Shown: positions 1-8,176 of the stretch, in pieces
How the letters are laid out: the number at the start of each line of letters is the position of its first letter
Numbering within the stretch: position 1 is the first letter of the stretch
NCBI GenBank assembly: GCA_002690215.1
Contig: NZDS01000029.1
Span: 6,522-56,082, forward strand
Source of the DNA: Rhodospirillaceae bacterium
GTDB taxonomy: Bacteria > Pseudomonadota > Alphaproteobacteria > UBA2966
Length of the DNA stretch: 49,561 nt
Direction: 5' to 3'
Notes under the pieces: model-generated
Databases searched by the model: none
What the model saw: the letters and a program-made list of their open reading frames with translations, nothing else
Told to the model about the DNA's origin: nothing
Made by a program: the position numbers and the translations under genes

Positions 1-777
1 TCGGGCTACGGCGACGACGAGCGGGTGAGCCATATGCGGGCCTACGACATGCTGATTCAGGCCGAGGTGGGCCTGGCCTCGATTACCGGAATCCCCGCGG
101 CGCCAGGCCGCGTGGGCGTCTCGGTGGCCGATATTTCCTGCGGCATGTACGCCTGTGGCGCCATCCTCGAAGCCCTGCACGAGCGCCATCGCACGGGCCA
201 GGGCAAGGGCCTCAAGGTCTCGCTGTTCGACGCCCTGGCCGACTGGATGGCGGTGCCGCTCTTGTACCATGCGGCGGGCCGGCCGCCGGAGCGCATGGGA
301 TTGCATCATCCCGTGCTGGCACCCTATGGCGCCTATGCGGCAAAGGGGGGCGAGCTCATCGTGCTGTCGATCCAGAACGCCCGCGAGTGGCAGCGCTTTT
401 GCGCCGACGTCCTGGAAAGGCCGGACCTCGCCGACCACGAACTGTTCCACGACAACCCGGCCCGGGTGACCAATCGCCAGGCGCTGGATCAGGAAATCGA
501 AGCCGTCTTTTCGGCCCAAGACCGCCAGGTGTTGGTGGAGCGTCTGAAACGCGGGCGGGTGGCCTACGGTGCCGTCAACTCACTTGACGATCTTGCACAA
601 CATCCGGCGCTCCGGCTGGTACCGCAGCCCGTCCCGGGCGGCAGCGTAGACGTCGTGGCGCCGCCGGCCCGTGTAGTCGGCGAGCCGCCGGAGTTCGCTC
701 CGATCCCGGAGCTCGGCCAGCACAACGCCGCCATAGCTGAGGAATTCGGCGCCGAAGAAAACGACGCCGCGGAATGA
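1..777 (+). CDS. CaiB/BaiF family (class III) CoA-transferase, C-terminal part
   Basis: The reading frame is open from the first base and begins in the middle of a protein, so the gene starts left of the window. The visible 258 residues match the second half of class III CoA-transferases, which move CoA between carboxylic acids. An SGYG segment is followed by the conserved KAYDxLIQAExGL-like stretch (here RAYDMLIQAEVGL), then by an ALHERHRTGQGKG segment typical of the family, and by the C-terminal block with QNAREWQRFC. The catalytic Asp of the family lies upstream and cannot be checked. The stop codon sits just before a MaoC-type hydratase, a frequent partnership in dicarboxylic acid-CoA metabolism. 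The acyl substrate cannot be deduced. A GTG at position 25 is in frame but lies inside a conserved motif, so it is unlikely to be the start. Confidence 0.9.
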   Translation, partial: SGYGDDERVSHMRAYDMLIQAEVGLASITGIPAAPGRVGVSVADISCGMYACGAILEALHERHRTGQGKGLKVSLFDALADWMAVPLLYHAAGRPPERMGLHHPVLAPYGAYAAKGGELIVLSIQNAREWQRFCADVLERPDLADHELFHDNPARVTNRQALDQEIEAVFSAQDRQVLVERLKRGRVAYGAVNSLDDLAQHPALRLVPQPVPGGSVDVVAPPARVVGEPPEFAPIPELGQHNAAIAEEFGAEENDAAE

Positions 778-797
778 CCGATGACGGGAGATCCGAC

Positions 798-1664
798 ATG
801 AGCGATGCCGCCCTGGTCTACGACGACTGGACCGCCAGCCTCGAGGTGCGGGAGGACATTGCCACCCCCACCATGGTTGGCAATCTCGCCGCCGCCCTCG
901 ATCGCGACGACGCGGTACCGCAGATCGGCGACCCCATGCCCTGGGGCTGGCATTGGCTCTATTTCCCCAATCAGGACCGCCAGTCCGCGGTCGGTGCCGA
1001 TGGCCTGACCATGGACAGCGGCTTCATGCCGCCGGTACCCTTGCCGCGGCGCATGTTCGCCGGCGCCCGCATGCGCTTCCAGCGCCAAGTTCGCCTTGGT
1101 GATCGCATCCGTCGCGAATCCGAGGTCATCAGCATCAAGGAGAAGGAAGGCCGTTCGGGCAAACTGGCCTTCATCACGGTGGGCTACCGGGTTTTCGATG
1201 AAAGCGGCCTCTGCGTCGAGGAGGAACAGGACATCGTGATGCGCGAGGCTGAGGCCAAGCCCGCCACGCCGGCCGCCGCCGAGACCGAGCCGGAGCCCTT
1301 GGCCGACGATTGGCAGCAAGAGATCAAACCCGATCCGGTGATGCTGTTCCGCTTTTCCGCCGTCACCTTCAATCCCCACCGCATCCACTACGACGAGCCC
1401 TATGCCACGGGCGTCGAACACTATCCCGGCCTGGTGGTGCACGGGCCGCTGACGGCCATTTTGCTGCTCGAACTCTGCCGTGATTCAAGTGGCGGCCGGG
1501 CGTTGAAATCCTTCGGTTTTCGGGCCATGCGGCCGCTTTTCGCCACCGCCCCCTTTCGTGTCACCGGCCGTCCCACGGCCGATGGCCGGGGCTGCGACCT
1601 GGCCGCCCTGACACCCGAAGGCGCGCTCGCCATGAAAGCCGAGATCGAGTTCGCGGACGATTGA
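798..1664 (+). CDS. MaoC/FAS1-like dehydratase-domain protein (mesaconyl-CoA hydratase-like)
   Basis: The 288-residue protein resembles the two-hotdog hydratases related to mesaconyl-C4-CoA and itaconyl-CoA hydratases. The N-terminal half carries the PMPWGWHWLYF and MPPVPLPRRMFAG blocks. The C-terminal half carries a MaoC-like segment, FRFSAVTFNPHRIHYD, whose Asn-Pro-His and downstream HGPLTA are the usual hydratase-2 features. An earlier ATG at 774 overlaps the upstream stop. The ATG at 798 was preferred because a GGGAG element sits about 8 bases ahead of it. Adjacency to a class III CoA-transferase suggests the pair activates and hydrates an unsaturated dicarboxylic acid such as mesaconate or itaconate. 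The family is clear; the exact substrate is inference. Confidence 0.82.
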   Translation: MSDAALVYDDWTASLEVREDIATPTMVGNLAAALDRDDAVPQIGDPMPWGWHWLYFPNQDRQSAVGADGLTMDSGFMPPVPLPRRMFAGARMRFQRQVRLGDRIRRESEVISIKEKEGRSGKLAFITVGYRVFDESGLCVEEEQDIVMREAEAKPATPAAAETEPEPLADDWQQEIKPDPVMLFRFSAVTFNPHRIHYDEPYATGVEHYPGLVVHGPLTAILLLELCRDSSGGRALKSFGFRAMRPLFATAPFRVTGRPTADGRGCDLAALTPEGALAMKAEIEFADD

Positions 1665-2140
1665 GCCTATCGGGATTGATCCTGACAACGCCACGCCAAA
1701 AAGAAGCCAGCCCCTATGGGGGCACAGGGGCTGGCTGGAGGGAGGGGCCATCCCATCCCTCTCCGGGGGGGATAGAAAGGGAGGAGGATGCCCTTCGCAA
1801 CGGGGCGAACGTAGCCCCGTATATGGTGGCGCCACGGTCAGGGGGGGATGACCCCGGCGCTGATCTTGCTCGATGGACAACACCACTTCGTGATGTCGAC
1901 CCGATCTTCAGTGTCGCCAGTAGACCACACGATTGTTTCTGCCATATGTCTGTGGTGTATCGGAATTTGATTTTGTTGTTTCTATTGTTGCAAATTGTTA
2001 CAGGCCTTTGACGGCACAATATTGCCGCGAAAAGCATATGAAGGACGCTGTTTTTCGCCCTGGCGGCGGGCCGATCAGCGTGCTAGGCAAGTTGTCCGCC
2101 TTCCCCAAAAGCGCCCGGCTCAAAACAGGAATCCCATGCC
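1665..2140. other. 476-bp intergenic region without a convincing gene
   Basis: No supported coding sequence lies between the MaoC-type gene and the next enoyl-CoA hydratase. The left part is GC-rich and holds a perfect 11-bp inverted repeat at 1705-1736 plus C/G-tract sequence around 1737-1790. The right part, from about 1920 to 2040, is clearly more AT-rich than the surroundings and probably carries the promoter of the gene starting at 2141. A TTGACG occurs at 2008-2013, but no well-spaced -10 box could be assigned. Confidence 0.6.
1705..1736 (+). terminator. Perfect 11-bp inverted repeat, terminator-like hairpin
   Basis: AGCCAGCCCCT at 1705-1715 pairs perfectly with AGGGGCTGGCT at 1726-1736 around a 10-base loop. 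It lies 40 bases after the stop of the MaoC-type gene, where a transcript end is expected. No run of T follows, so it is either a factor-dependent terminator or an RNA-stabilising hairpin. Confidence 0.5.
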
Positions 2141-2953
2141 ATGAGCTATCAGGACATCCTTTACGACAGCGCCGACGGTATCGCCACCATCACCCTCAAC
2201 CGGCCCGACCGGCTCAATGCCTGGACCCGCATGATGGAACAGGAAGTGCGCCAGGCCGTGACCGAGGCCGGCAGTGACGACGGCGTCAAGGTGGTGCTGC
2301 TGACCGGTGCCGGGCGCGGTTTCTGCGCCGGCGCCGACATGGATCTGCTCAGCGCCGTCGACCCGGACAGCGGCCAGGAGCCGCCAAAGACCGCGCCATA
2401 TGAGGCCACTGAGCTGCCTGATTTCCAGACGCAGTATTCCTATTTTCCGGCCACGCCCAAGCCCATCGTCTGCGCCATAAACGGTCCCTGCGCCGGGCTT
2501 GGCCTGGTCATGGCGCTTTATTGCGACGTGCGCATCGCCGGCAGCGACGCCGTCTTCACCACCGCCTTCTCGCGCCGCGGCCTGATCGCCGAGCACGGCA
2601 TCAGTTGGATGCTGCCACGGCTGGTCGGCCACGCCCACGCGCTGGATCTTTTGCTGACGGCGCGCAAGATCGACGCCGCCGAAGCAGGCCGCATGGGCCT
2701 GGTCAACCAGGTGGTGCCTCAGGAGGAACTGGCGGAAGCGGTCAAGGCCTACGTCGACGAACTCGCTACCATGGTCTCGCCGCGCTCGGTCCAGGTGATG
2801 AAGCGCCAGGTCTACGGCGCCCAGTTCCAGACTTTGGCCCAGGCCGTGGCCGACGCCAACGTCGAGATGGTCGAATCCTTCAAGAGTGAAGACTTCAAGG
2901 AAGGCGTGGCGCATTACCTGGAAAAGCGCGCGCCCAACTTCAGCGGGCGCTAG
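2141..2953 (+). CDS. Enoyl-CoA hydratase/isomerase family protein, atypical active site
   Basis: A 270-residue crotonase-fold protein. It has the ITLNRPDRLNAW start, the CAGAD oxyanion-hole loop (about residue 64) and the second oxyanion segment NGPCAGLGLVMALYCDVRIA. Rat mitochondrial enoyl-CoA hydratase uses two catalytic Glu residues. Here the first position falls in AFSRRGLIAEHG and is not Glu, and the second (in LAMEMVL of the rat enzyme) reads HALDLLL, with Asp. Classical syn-hydration is therefore doubtful, and isomerase or hydrolase chemistry is possible. The gene follows an AT-rich promoter region and is 8 bases from a CMD-family gene, so the two are probably co-transcribed. The superfamily is certain; the reaction is not. 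Confidence 0.88.
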   Translation: MSYQDILYDSADGIATITLNRPDRLNAWTRMMEQEVRQAVTEAGSDDGVKVVLLTGAGRGFCAGADMDLLSAVDPDSGQEPPKTAPYEATELPDFQTQYSYFPATPKPIVCAINGPCAGLGLVMALYCDVRIAGSDAVFTTAFSRRGLIAEHGISWMLPRLVGHAHALDLLLTARKIDAAEAGRMGLVNQVVPQEELAEAVKAYVDELATMVSPRSVQVMKRQVYGAQFQTLAQAVADANVEMVESFKSEDFKEGVAHYLEKRAPNFSGR

Positions 2954-2961
2954 GCGGCGCC

Positions 2962-3519
2962 ATGAGCAGGCTGCCCGAGCTGAGCGAAGCGGAACTCGAC
3001 AGCGAGCAGCGCCAAGTGCTCGAGGCCATGCAATCGGGACCTCGCGGCGGTGCGCCGGGCCCACTGGCCATCTGGCTGCAAAGCCCCGGTTTCTGTGATC
3101 CGGCCCAGCAGCTCGGTACCTTCGTGCGCTTCGGCTCGTCGTTGCCGCCCCGGCTTTATGAGATCGCCGTCCTGGTGGTGGCCCAGCACTGGCAAACCCA
3201 GTTCGAATGGTGGGCCCACGCCCGCCTGGCCCGCGAGGGCGGCGTGGCAGCGGCGACCATCGAAGCTATCAAGGCCGGCGAACCGCCGCCCGATTTGGCC
3301 GCGGACGAGCAACTGGTGTACGACCTGGCCATCGAGCTAATTCAGAACCGCCATTTGGACGACGCCCTCTACCGCCGCGCCGTTGATCTTTTGGGCAGCC
3401 GCGCGGTGGTCGAGCTGGTGGGCACGATGGGTTACTACACTCTCGTTTCGATGACGCTGAACGCCTTTGAGGTCGAGCTGCCCGAGGGCGAAGAACAGCC
3501 TTTTCCAAAGCGCACGTGA
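2962..3519 (+). CDS. Carboxymuconolactone decarboxylase (CMD/AhpD-like) family protein
   Basis: A 185-residue, mostly helical protein with the CMD-family core: LPPRLYEIAVLVVAQHWQ followed by EWWAHARLAREGG, the helix pair that forms the active-site pocket. A later segment, ELVGTMGYYTLVSMTLNAF, is also characteristic. The AhpD CxxC redox pair is absent, so peroxidase-partner activity is unlikely. Family members without CxxC include gamma-carboxymuconolactone decarboxylases and many uncharacterised proteins of aromatic or alicyclic catabolism. It sits between an enoyl-CoA hydratase and a glutathione transferase, with 8- and 7-base gaps, indicating one operon. Confidence 0.82.
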   Translation: MSRLPELSEAELDSEQRQVLEAMQSGPRGGAPGPLAIWLQSPGFCDPAQQLGTFVRFGSSLPPRLYEIAVLVVAQHWQTQFEWWAHARLAREGGVAAATIEAIKAGEPPPDLAADEQLVYDLAIELIQNRHLDDALYRRAVDLLGSRAVVELVGTMGYYTLVSMTLNAFEVELPEGEEQPFPKRT

Positions 3520-3526
3520 GGAAGCC

Positions 3527-4150
3527 ATGATCGACCTTTACACCTGGGGGACTTCGAACGGCCGCAAGGCGTCCATCATGCTCGAGGAATGCGGCCTCGA
3601 TTACACCGTCCACCCCATCCACATCGGCCAGGGCGATCAGTTCACGCCCGAGTTCATCGCCGTCAACCCCAACAGCAAGATCCCGGCCATCGTCGACCAG
3701 GACGCAGACGGCGGGCCCTATACGGTGATCGAATCGGGCGCGATCTTGATGTACCTGGGTGACAAGACGGGCAACTTTTTTCCCGTCGAGCACCGCAAGC
3801 GCTACGAGGTCATCCAGTGGCTGATGTGGCAGATGGGCGGCGTCGGGCCCAACTTCGGCCAGGTCCACCACTTTTTGCGATCCGAAGAAGCGCGCAAAGT
3901 GACCTACGGCGTCGAACGCTACACCAAGGAAATGCGCCGGCTATACGGCGTGCTGAATACCCGCCTGGAAGGCCGCGACTTCATCTGCGACGACTATTCC
4001 ATCGCCGACATCGCCACCTTCCCCTGGGTACTGCGCTACGAATGGCAGGAGGTCGACCTGGCCGAATGGCCCAACGTCAAGCGCTGGTTCGATTCCATCC
4101 ACGCCCGCCCTGCGGTGCAGAAAGGGATTACGATTCCCAGCGCGCCTTGA
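3527..4150 (+). CDS. Glutathione S-transferase, YfcG/Ure2p-like
   Basis: A 207-residue GST with the N-terminal thioredoxin-like domain beginning MIDLYTWGTSNGRKASIMLEE. The TSNG motif is typical of the YfcG/Nu-class disulfide-bond reductases, which use Thr/Asn rather than Ser or Tyr next to glutathione. NPNSKIPAIVD supplies the conserved cis-Pro, and ESGAILMYL the glutathione gamma-glutamyl contact (Glu-Ser). The all-helical C-terminal domain includes DYSIADIATFPW, with the conserved folding Asp. The ATG at 3527 was chosen because GAGGAAG stands directly upstream and translation from it gives the family-standard N-terminus. The likely cytosolic role is glutathione-dependent reduction or conjugation linked to the preceding catabolic genes. 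Confidence 0.9.
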   Translation: MIDLYTWGTSNGRKASIMLEECGLDYTVHPIHIGQGDQFTPEFIAVNPNSKIPAIVDQDADGGPYTVIESGAILMYLGDKTGNFFPVEHRKRYEVIQWLMWQMGGVGPNFGQVHHFLRSEEARKVTYGVERYTKEMRRLYGVLNTRLEGRDFICDDYSIADIATFPWVLRYEWQEVDLAEWPNVKRWFDSIHARPAVQKGITIPSAP

Positions 4151-4197
4151 GCTTTCGCATCCGCGCCCCCCAAAGAGGGTGGAAGCCGGCACCAGCG

Positions 4198-4581
4198 CTA
4201 AACCTTCGCCGCGAAAGCCTCGATCTCGATCAGTGCATCCGGCGAGGCCAGACCGGCGACCACGATCAGGGTGGCCGGCGGATCGACACCAAGCACCTCG
4301 TCCCGAGCTGCCCGGAAGGCCGGGATGTGCTCCGTGCTGACGGGGTAGATGACCAGCTTGACGATGTCCTCGGGCGTCATATCGGCCTCGGCCAGGATGG
4401 CTACGATATTGCGAAATGCTTGCGCCGACTGGGCCCCCGCGCCCTCGGCCCAAGTGCCGTCAGGCTTGACGCCGACCTGGCCGGCCAGCACCAGCCAGCG
4501 CGCGCCCGGCGGCACTTCGCAGCCGTGATGATAGCTACCGACCGGCGCGTGAACGGTGTCGGGATTGAAATGACGATTCAT
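4198..4581 (-). CDS. RidA/YjgF/UK114 family protein lacking the catalytic arginine
   Basis: A 127-residue RidA-fold protein with WLVLAGQVGV, AFRNIVAILAEA, DIVKLVIYPV and the C-terminal EIEAFA. In active RidA imine deaminases the PARSxV motif carries the essential Arg (Arg105 of E. coli RidA). The aligned stretch here reads PPATLIVVAGL, with Ala at that position, although the later Glu of EIEA is kept. This places it in the non-RidA (Rid2-7) groups, whose substrates are mostly unknown, and 2-iminopropanoate deaminase activity is not expected. It is convergent with the GST gene and divergent from the MFS gene at 4670. Confidence 0.85.
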   Translation of the reverse strand: MNRHFNPDTVHAPVGSYHHGCEVPPGARWLVLAGQVGVKPDGTWAEGAGAQSAQAFRNIVAILAEADMTPEDIVKLVIYPVSTEHIPAFRAARDEVLGVDPPATLIVVAGLASPDALIEIEAFAAKV

Positions 4582-4669
4582 CTTCTGCCTCCGTTGCTTT
4601 GGCCTTTGGCCTTATGATCGACGGCCTGCCCGATCTTGGCAACCCGCCCCGGAACACAGCCTGATATCC

Positions 4670-5863
4670 ATGTCGCAATCACGCCGCCCCTCGCTCGCCA
4701 TATTGATTGCCGTCACTGCCGTCGGCACCTTCACGCTGAACGCCATTCTGCCCTCGATGCCGGGATTGCAGCGCGCCTTCGACACCAACTATGCCGTGGT
4801 TCAACTGACGCTGACGGTCTACCTCGCCGGCCTGGCCGTGGCCCAGTTAGTCTACGGGCCGCTCTCGGACCGCTTCGGCCGCCGCCCGGTGTTGTTGGCC
4901 GGGTTGGGGATCTTCCTCGCTGGCACGGTGCTTTGTGTGCTGGCTTCAAGCATCGAGACGCTGATCGCCGGGCGCTTGGTGCAGGCCATCGGCGGCGGTG
5001 CCGGATTGGTCATGGCGCGGGCCATGGTGCGCGACCTCTATCCGCCCGAACGGGCCGCCGCCATGATCGCCTATTTGACCATGGCCGTGGTGGTGGCGCC
5101 GACGCTGGCGCCGGTTGTCGGCGGCTTCCTCGACGACTGGTTGGGCTGGCGGGCGACCTTCGTGTTCATTTTGGCGGTCTCCGTCGTGGTCTGGCTGACC
5201 GCCATGGTGTTCGCCCACGAGACCTTGCTCGAGGGCCGCCACCAGGCCGAGTTTGCCAGCTTGTTTCTCTCGTTCGCGCAGCTTTTGCGCAACCGCACTT
5301 TCAACGGCTACGCCTTCCAGGTAGCCTTTATTACTTCCGCCTACTTCGCCTTCATGGGCGGCGCGCCCTACATCATGGTCGACCTGATGGGCCGCTCGCC
5401 AACCGATTTCGGGCTCTATTACGTGATCATCTCGCTGGCCTACATCAGCGGCAACTTCGTCACCGCGCGCCTTGCCCAGCGTGTGGGTATTCCGAGCCTG
5501 GTATGGGCCGGCATCGCCGTCGCGCTGTTTGGCACCGTAGCGCTGGCGGTCGTCGAATTCAGCATCGGCCTGACGCCGCTGACACTCTTTGGCCTGATGT
5601 CCATCGTCTCGGTGGGCAACGGGCTGAGTATCGCCTCGGGCACCGCCGGAGCCATCAGCGCCGATCCCCGCCGCGTCGGTGCCGCGGCCGGCCTGGCCGG
5701 TTCAATGCAGATCGGCTTCGGCGCCATCGCGTCCTACCTGGCCGGCGTCCTGCTGGCCGACAGCGCGGGACCGCTGGTGGTTCTGATCGTCGTCTGCGTC
5801 GCTCTCTCGCTGGGCTCGCACGTCTTGGGGCAACGCCGGGGTCCTGATAGGCTGGCGCCATGA
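4670..5863 (+). CDS. MFS transporter, Bcr/CflA drug-resistance type
   Basis: A 397-residue inner-membrane protein with about twelve hydrophobic segments. The loop between segments 2 and 3 reads YGPLSDRFGRRPVLL, the hallmark MFS motif A, and segment 5 contains the antiporter motif VVAPTLAPVVGGFL typical of DHA1 drug:H+ antiporters. The start SLAILIAVTAVG with LNAILPSMPG matches the Bcr/CflA subfamily (bicyclomycin, chloramphenicol and sulfonamide efflux). The stop overlaps the hspQ start by four bases (ATGA). No strong Shine-Dalgarno precedes the ATG. The subfamily is confident; the exported compound is unknown. Confidence 0.9.
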   Translation: MSQSRRPSLAILIAVTAVGTFTLNAILPSMPGLQRAFDTNYAVVQLTLTVYLAGLAVAQLVYGPLSDRFGRRPVLLAGLGIFLAGTVLCVLASSIETLIAGRLVQAIGGGAGLVMARAMVRDLYPPERAAAMIAYLTMAVVVAPTLAPVVGGFLDDWLGWRATFVFILAVSVVVWLTAMVFAHETLLEGRHQAEFASLFLSFAQLLRNRTFNGYAFQVAFITSAYFAFMGGAPYIMVDLMGRSPTDFGLYYVIISLAYISGNFVTARLAQRVGIPSLVWAGIAVALFGTVALAVVEFSIGLTPLTLFGLMSIVSVGNGLSIASGTAGAISADPRRVGAAAGLAGSMQIGFGAIASYLAGVLLADSAGPLVVLIVVCVALSLGSHVLGQRRGPDRLAP

Positions 5864-6177
5864 ACCAAGGTGAGGCCCGATTTCAGGTTGGCCAGACCGT
5901 CCAACACAAACTCTTCGACTACCGTGGTGTAGTGGTGGACGTGGATCCGGTCTACAGCGGCAGCGACGAATGGTACGAGCGCATGGCGTTGTCGCGTCCG
6001 CCCAAGGATGCTCCCTGGTATCACGTGCTGGTGGACGAGGCGGTGCACGCCACCTACGTGGCCGAACGCAACCTGCAGAACGATCCCAGCACCGAGCCCA
6101 TCCGCCATCCTTTGGTTGACGAGTATTTCTCGGGCCTACGAGACGGCCTCTATCTCAACCGCCAAAAAACCAACTAA
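5860..6177 (+). CDS. hspQ: Heat shock protein HspQ
   Basis: The 105-residue protein matches HspQ (YccV-like). Known features present are F-x-VGQTVQHKLFDYRGVVVDVDP at the N-terminus, the DEWYERMA block, PWYHVLVDE, ATYVAERNL and the final HPLVDEYFSG segment. In E. coli HspQ binds hemimethylated oriC DNA, promotes degradation of unstable DnaA and is a specificity enhancer of Lon protease. The start codon overlaps the stop of the upstream transporter by four bases, so translation is probably coupled. The gene is convergent with the aspartic protease gene and the two stop codons overlap. Confidence 0.95.
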   Translation: MNQGEARFQVGQTVQHKLFDYRGVVVDVDPVYSGSDEWYERMALSRPPKDAPWYHVLVDEAVHATYVAERNLQNDPSTEPIRHPLVDEYFSGLRDGLYLNRQKTN

Positions 6178-6860
6178 CGCTGCAGCGTCAGCACGCCCTC
6201 ACGCACCTCGTAGCGCCCGAGACGCCCCAGGAAACTCATGCCGAGCAACGAATGCTTCATGTCGGCTTGGTTGACCGAAGCCCGCACGTCTTCAAGAGCG
6301 ATGGGCCCGACGGTGACACGGCCGAGCCGTACCGGCGCGCCCAGCACGCTGCCGTTGGCCGTCGCGTAGCGCCGGTCGAATTTGAGTTTGGCCAAATTGA
6401 ATCCCAGACGTTCGGCGTCGGCCGGACTCAGCACCACGTCGCTGGCGCCGGTGTCGACGAGAAAGCGCAGCGAAGTGCCGTCGACCTCGGCCTCGATGAC
6501 GAACTGGCCGCCCTGGCGGGCGACAAAACTGACCGAGTTGCCGGCGACGGAGCCACGATGAGGCAGCAGCTCTGCCTGCAGACGGTGATAGAGAGCCAAG
6601 GCGTCGTGGCGGAGTGCATAGACCGAGACCAGGACGACGCCGATGGCCAGCCAGATCAAGGCCTGGCGCAGCCACTGGCCGGCGGGTGGGCGCTGACGCC
6701 AGGCCGCACCGCTGCCCAGCACGGCCAGCAGCGCCACCAGGTAGACCAGGCGCAACCCGCCCTCCCGATCGTCGAGGGCCTCGGGAAAGCTGAGCACCAG
6801 AAAGACCAGCAGCGCTCCCAGCGCCAGACCGGCCAGCAACAACAACAACCAGCCTCTCAC
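6174..6860 (-). CDS. Membrane-anchored retropepsin-like (clan AA) aspartic protease
   Basis: A 228-residue protein. Three hydrophobic segments fill roughly residues 1-90: WLLLLLAGLALGALLVFLVL, VYLVALLAVLGSG and ALIWLAIGVVLVSVYAL. A soluble domain follows with the aspartic-protease signature FLVDTGASDVVLS (catalytic Asp in DTGAS) and the later LLGMSFLGRLGRYEV, as in the TIGR02281-type bacterial retropepsins. A single D[ST]G motif means it must dimerise to be active. The GTG at 6860 was chosen because it overlaps the upstream MFS stop as GTGA. A longer upstream extension in this frame would be antisense-like sequence over the MFS gene. The substrate is unknown; the domain is predicted on the periplasmic side. 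Confidence 0.85.
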   Translation of the reverse strand: MRGWLLLLLAGLALGALLVFLVLSFPEALDDREGGLRLVYLVALLAVLGSGAAWRQRPPAGQWLRQALIWLAIGVVLVSVYALRHDALALYHRLQAELLPHRGSVAGNSVSFVARQGGQFVIEAEVDGTSLRFLVDTGASDVVLSPADAERLGFNLAKLKFDRRYATANGSVLGAPVRLGRVTVGPIALEDVRASVNQADMKHSLLGMSFLGRLGRYEVREGVLTLQR

Positions 6861-8104
6861 GCCCCGCCCTCCAAGGCGGCGGCGATGGCGCGCCGCCGGC
6901 GCCACAGCCAGGCCAGACCGAGCAGCATCAGCAAGGCCGCTGCGCCCTGGGCGAGCTGCAGGCCGATGAGCTCGGAGGCGGCGCCGATGACCAGGGCGCC
7001 CAAGGCCGGGCCGCCGCGGACGATCATGCCGAACAGGCTGAGCACCCGGCCCCTGAGCGAACCTTCGACCGAGAGCTGCAGCAAAGTTTGTGCGCCGACG
7101 GCGACCAGCAACATGCAAAACGACGCCGCAGCGATGGCTGGTACCGCCAGCCACAGCGAGTCGCTGGCGACGAAGAGCAGGACTGCCGCCACGAGCACCA
7201 GGGTCGAGACCAGGGCGACGGCCGTCAGACCGGCCGGATCGCCGCGCCGAGCCAGCCAGAGGCCGCCAACGGTGGCGCCGATACCGGCGCTCGAGGTGAG
7301 CAACGCCAGGATCTCGGGCCCGCCCTGAAAGACCTGAGCGGCGAAGCCGGGCAACAATTCGGCCAGCGGCCGGGCGCACAGGCTCATCACCACCAACAGC
7401 ACCAGGATGGGCGCGATGCCGGGATGGCCGGCGGCGTAGCGAAAACCCTCGGCGGCGTCACGCAGCAGGCTGCCGCCGGACTTGGCGGCGCCTCTCTCGG
7501 GCCGCAGCCGCAGGCGGCTCAGCACCACCAGGAAGGCGAGGAAGGTGACGGCGTTAGCGGCAAAAGTCGCCTCGACGCCCCAATGCAGGATCACCAGGCC
7601 GGCCAGGGCCGGGCCGATGAAGCGCGAGAGGTTGAAGATGCTGGCGTTGAGGGCCACGGCGGCCGGCATGTGGGGCGGCGGCACCAGGCTGGGAATCAGC
7701 GCCAACCGCACCGGCATCATGAAGGCGGCGACAAAGCCGCCCACCAGGATCAGCAGCAACAAGACCTCGATGTTGATCCAGCCGGCCGCGGTCAGCAAGG
7801 TCAGTATGGCGGCCTGCAGGCAGGCCAGAAGCTGGCCCACCTTGATCAGCTTGAGGCGGTCCCAGCGATCCGCCAAGGACCCCGCCAGCGGCGCGATGAA
7901 GACCGAGGGAAACAGATCGGCAAACGCCATGGCGCCCAGCCAAGTGGGCGATTCGGTGAGCTCCCAGGTCAGCCAGCCGACGCCGACGCGCTGCATCCAA
8001 AACCCGATCAGCGACACCAAGTTGCCCGCCGAATAGGCGCCATAGGTGGGCACCGCCAGGGCGCGGATGATGGGCGCAAAGCCGGAGCTGCTTGCCGAAA
8101 CCAT
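6857..8104 (-). CDS. MFS transporter, DHA3 (enterobactin-exporter/TetV-like) family
   Basis: A 415-residue protein with about twelve transmembrane segments. The pattern YGAYSAGNLVSLIGFWMQ, WLTWELT and APLAGSLADRWDRLKLI is characteristic of the DHA3 family that includes EntS and macrolide/tetracycline exporters; the last element is motif A. The second half (ELLPGFAAQVFQGG, TSSAGIGATVGGL) fits the same family. It overlaps the aspartic protease gene by four bases and is divergent from the UxaA-like gene across 72 bases. The exported or imported substrate is unknown. Confidence 0.87.
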   Translation of the reverse strand: MVSASSSGFAPIIRALAVPTYGAYSAGNLVSLIGFWMQRVGVGWLTWELTESPTWLGAMAFADLFPSVFIAPLAGSLADRWDRLKLIKVGQLLACLQAAILTLLTAAGWINIEVLLLLILVGGFVAAFMMPVRLALIPSLVPPPHMPAAVALNASIFNLSRFIGPALAGLVILHWGVEATFAANAVTFLAFLVVLSRLRLRPERGAAKSGGSLLRDAAEGFRYAAGHPGIAPILVLLVVMSLCARPLAELLPGFAAQVFQGGPEILALLTSSAGIGATVGGLWLARRGDPAGLTAVALVSTLVLVAAVLLFVASDSLWLAVPAIAAASFCMLLVAVGAQTLLQLSVEGSLRGRVLSLFGMIVRGGPALGALVIGAASELIGLQLAQGAAALLMLLGLAWLWRRRRAIAAALEGGA

Positions 8105-8176
8105 GGTCTAGATATACACCAGAGCTCGAATCTGCATAGCGAACCGAGCCCCAGGCCCCGCCCACAGAGAATCCAA

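Noticed and set aside
2008-2042. TTGACG with a possible TATGAA as promoter for the gene at 2141
   Set aside because: The spacing is 23 bases, too long for a normal sigma-70 promoter.
2120-3064. 314-codon minus-strand frame
   Set aside because: It lies antisense to a clear enoyl-CoA hydratase and has no recognisable domain; it is a by-product of high GC content.
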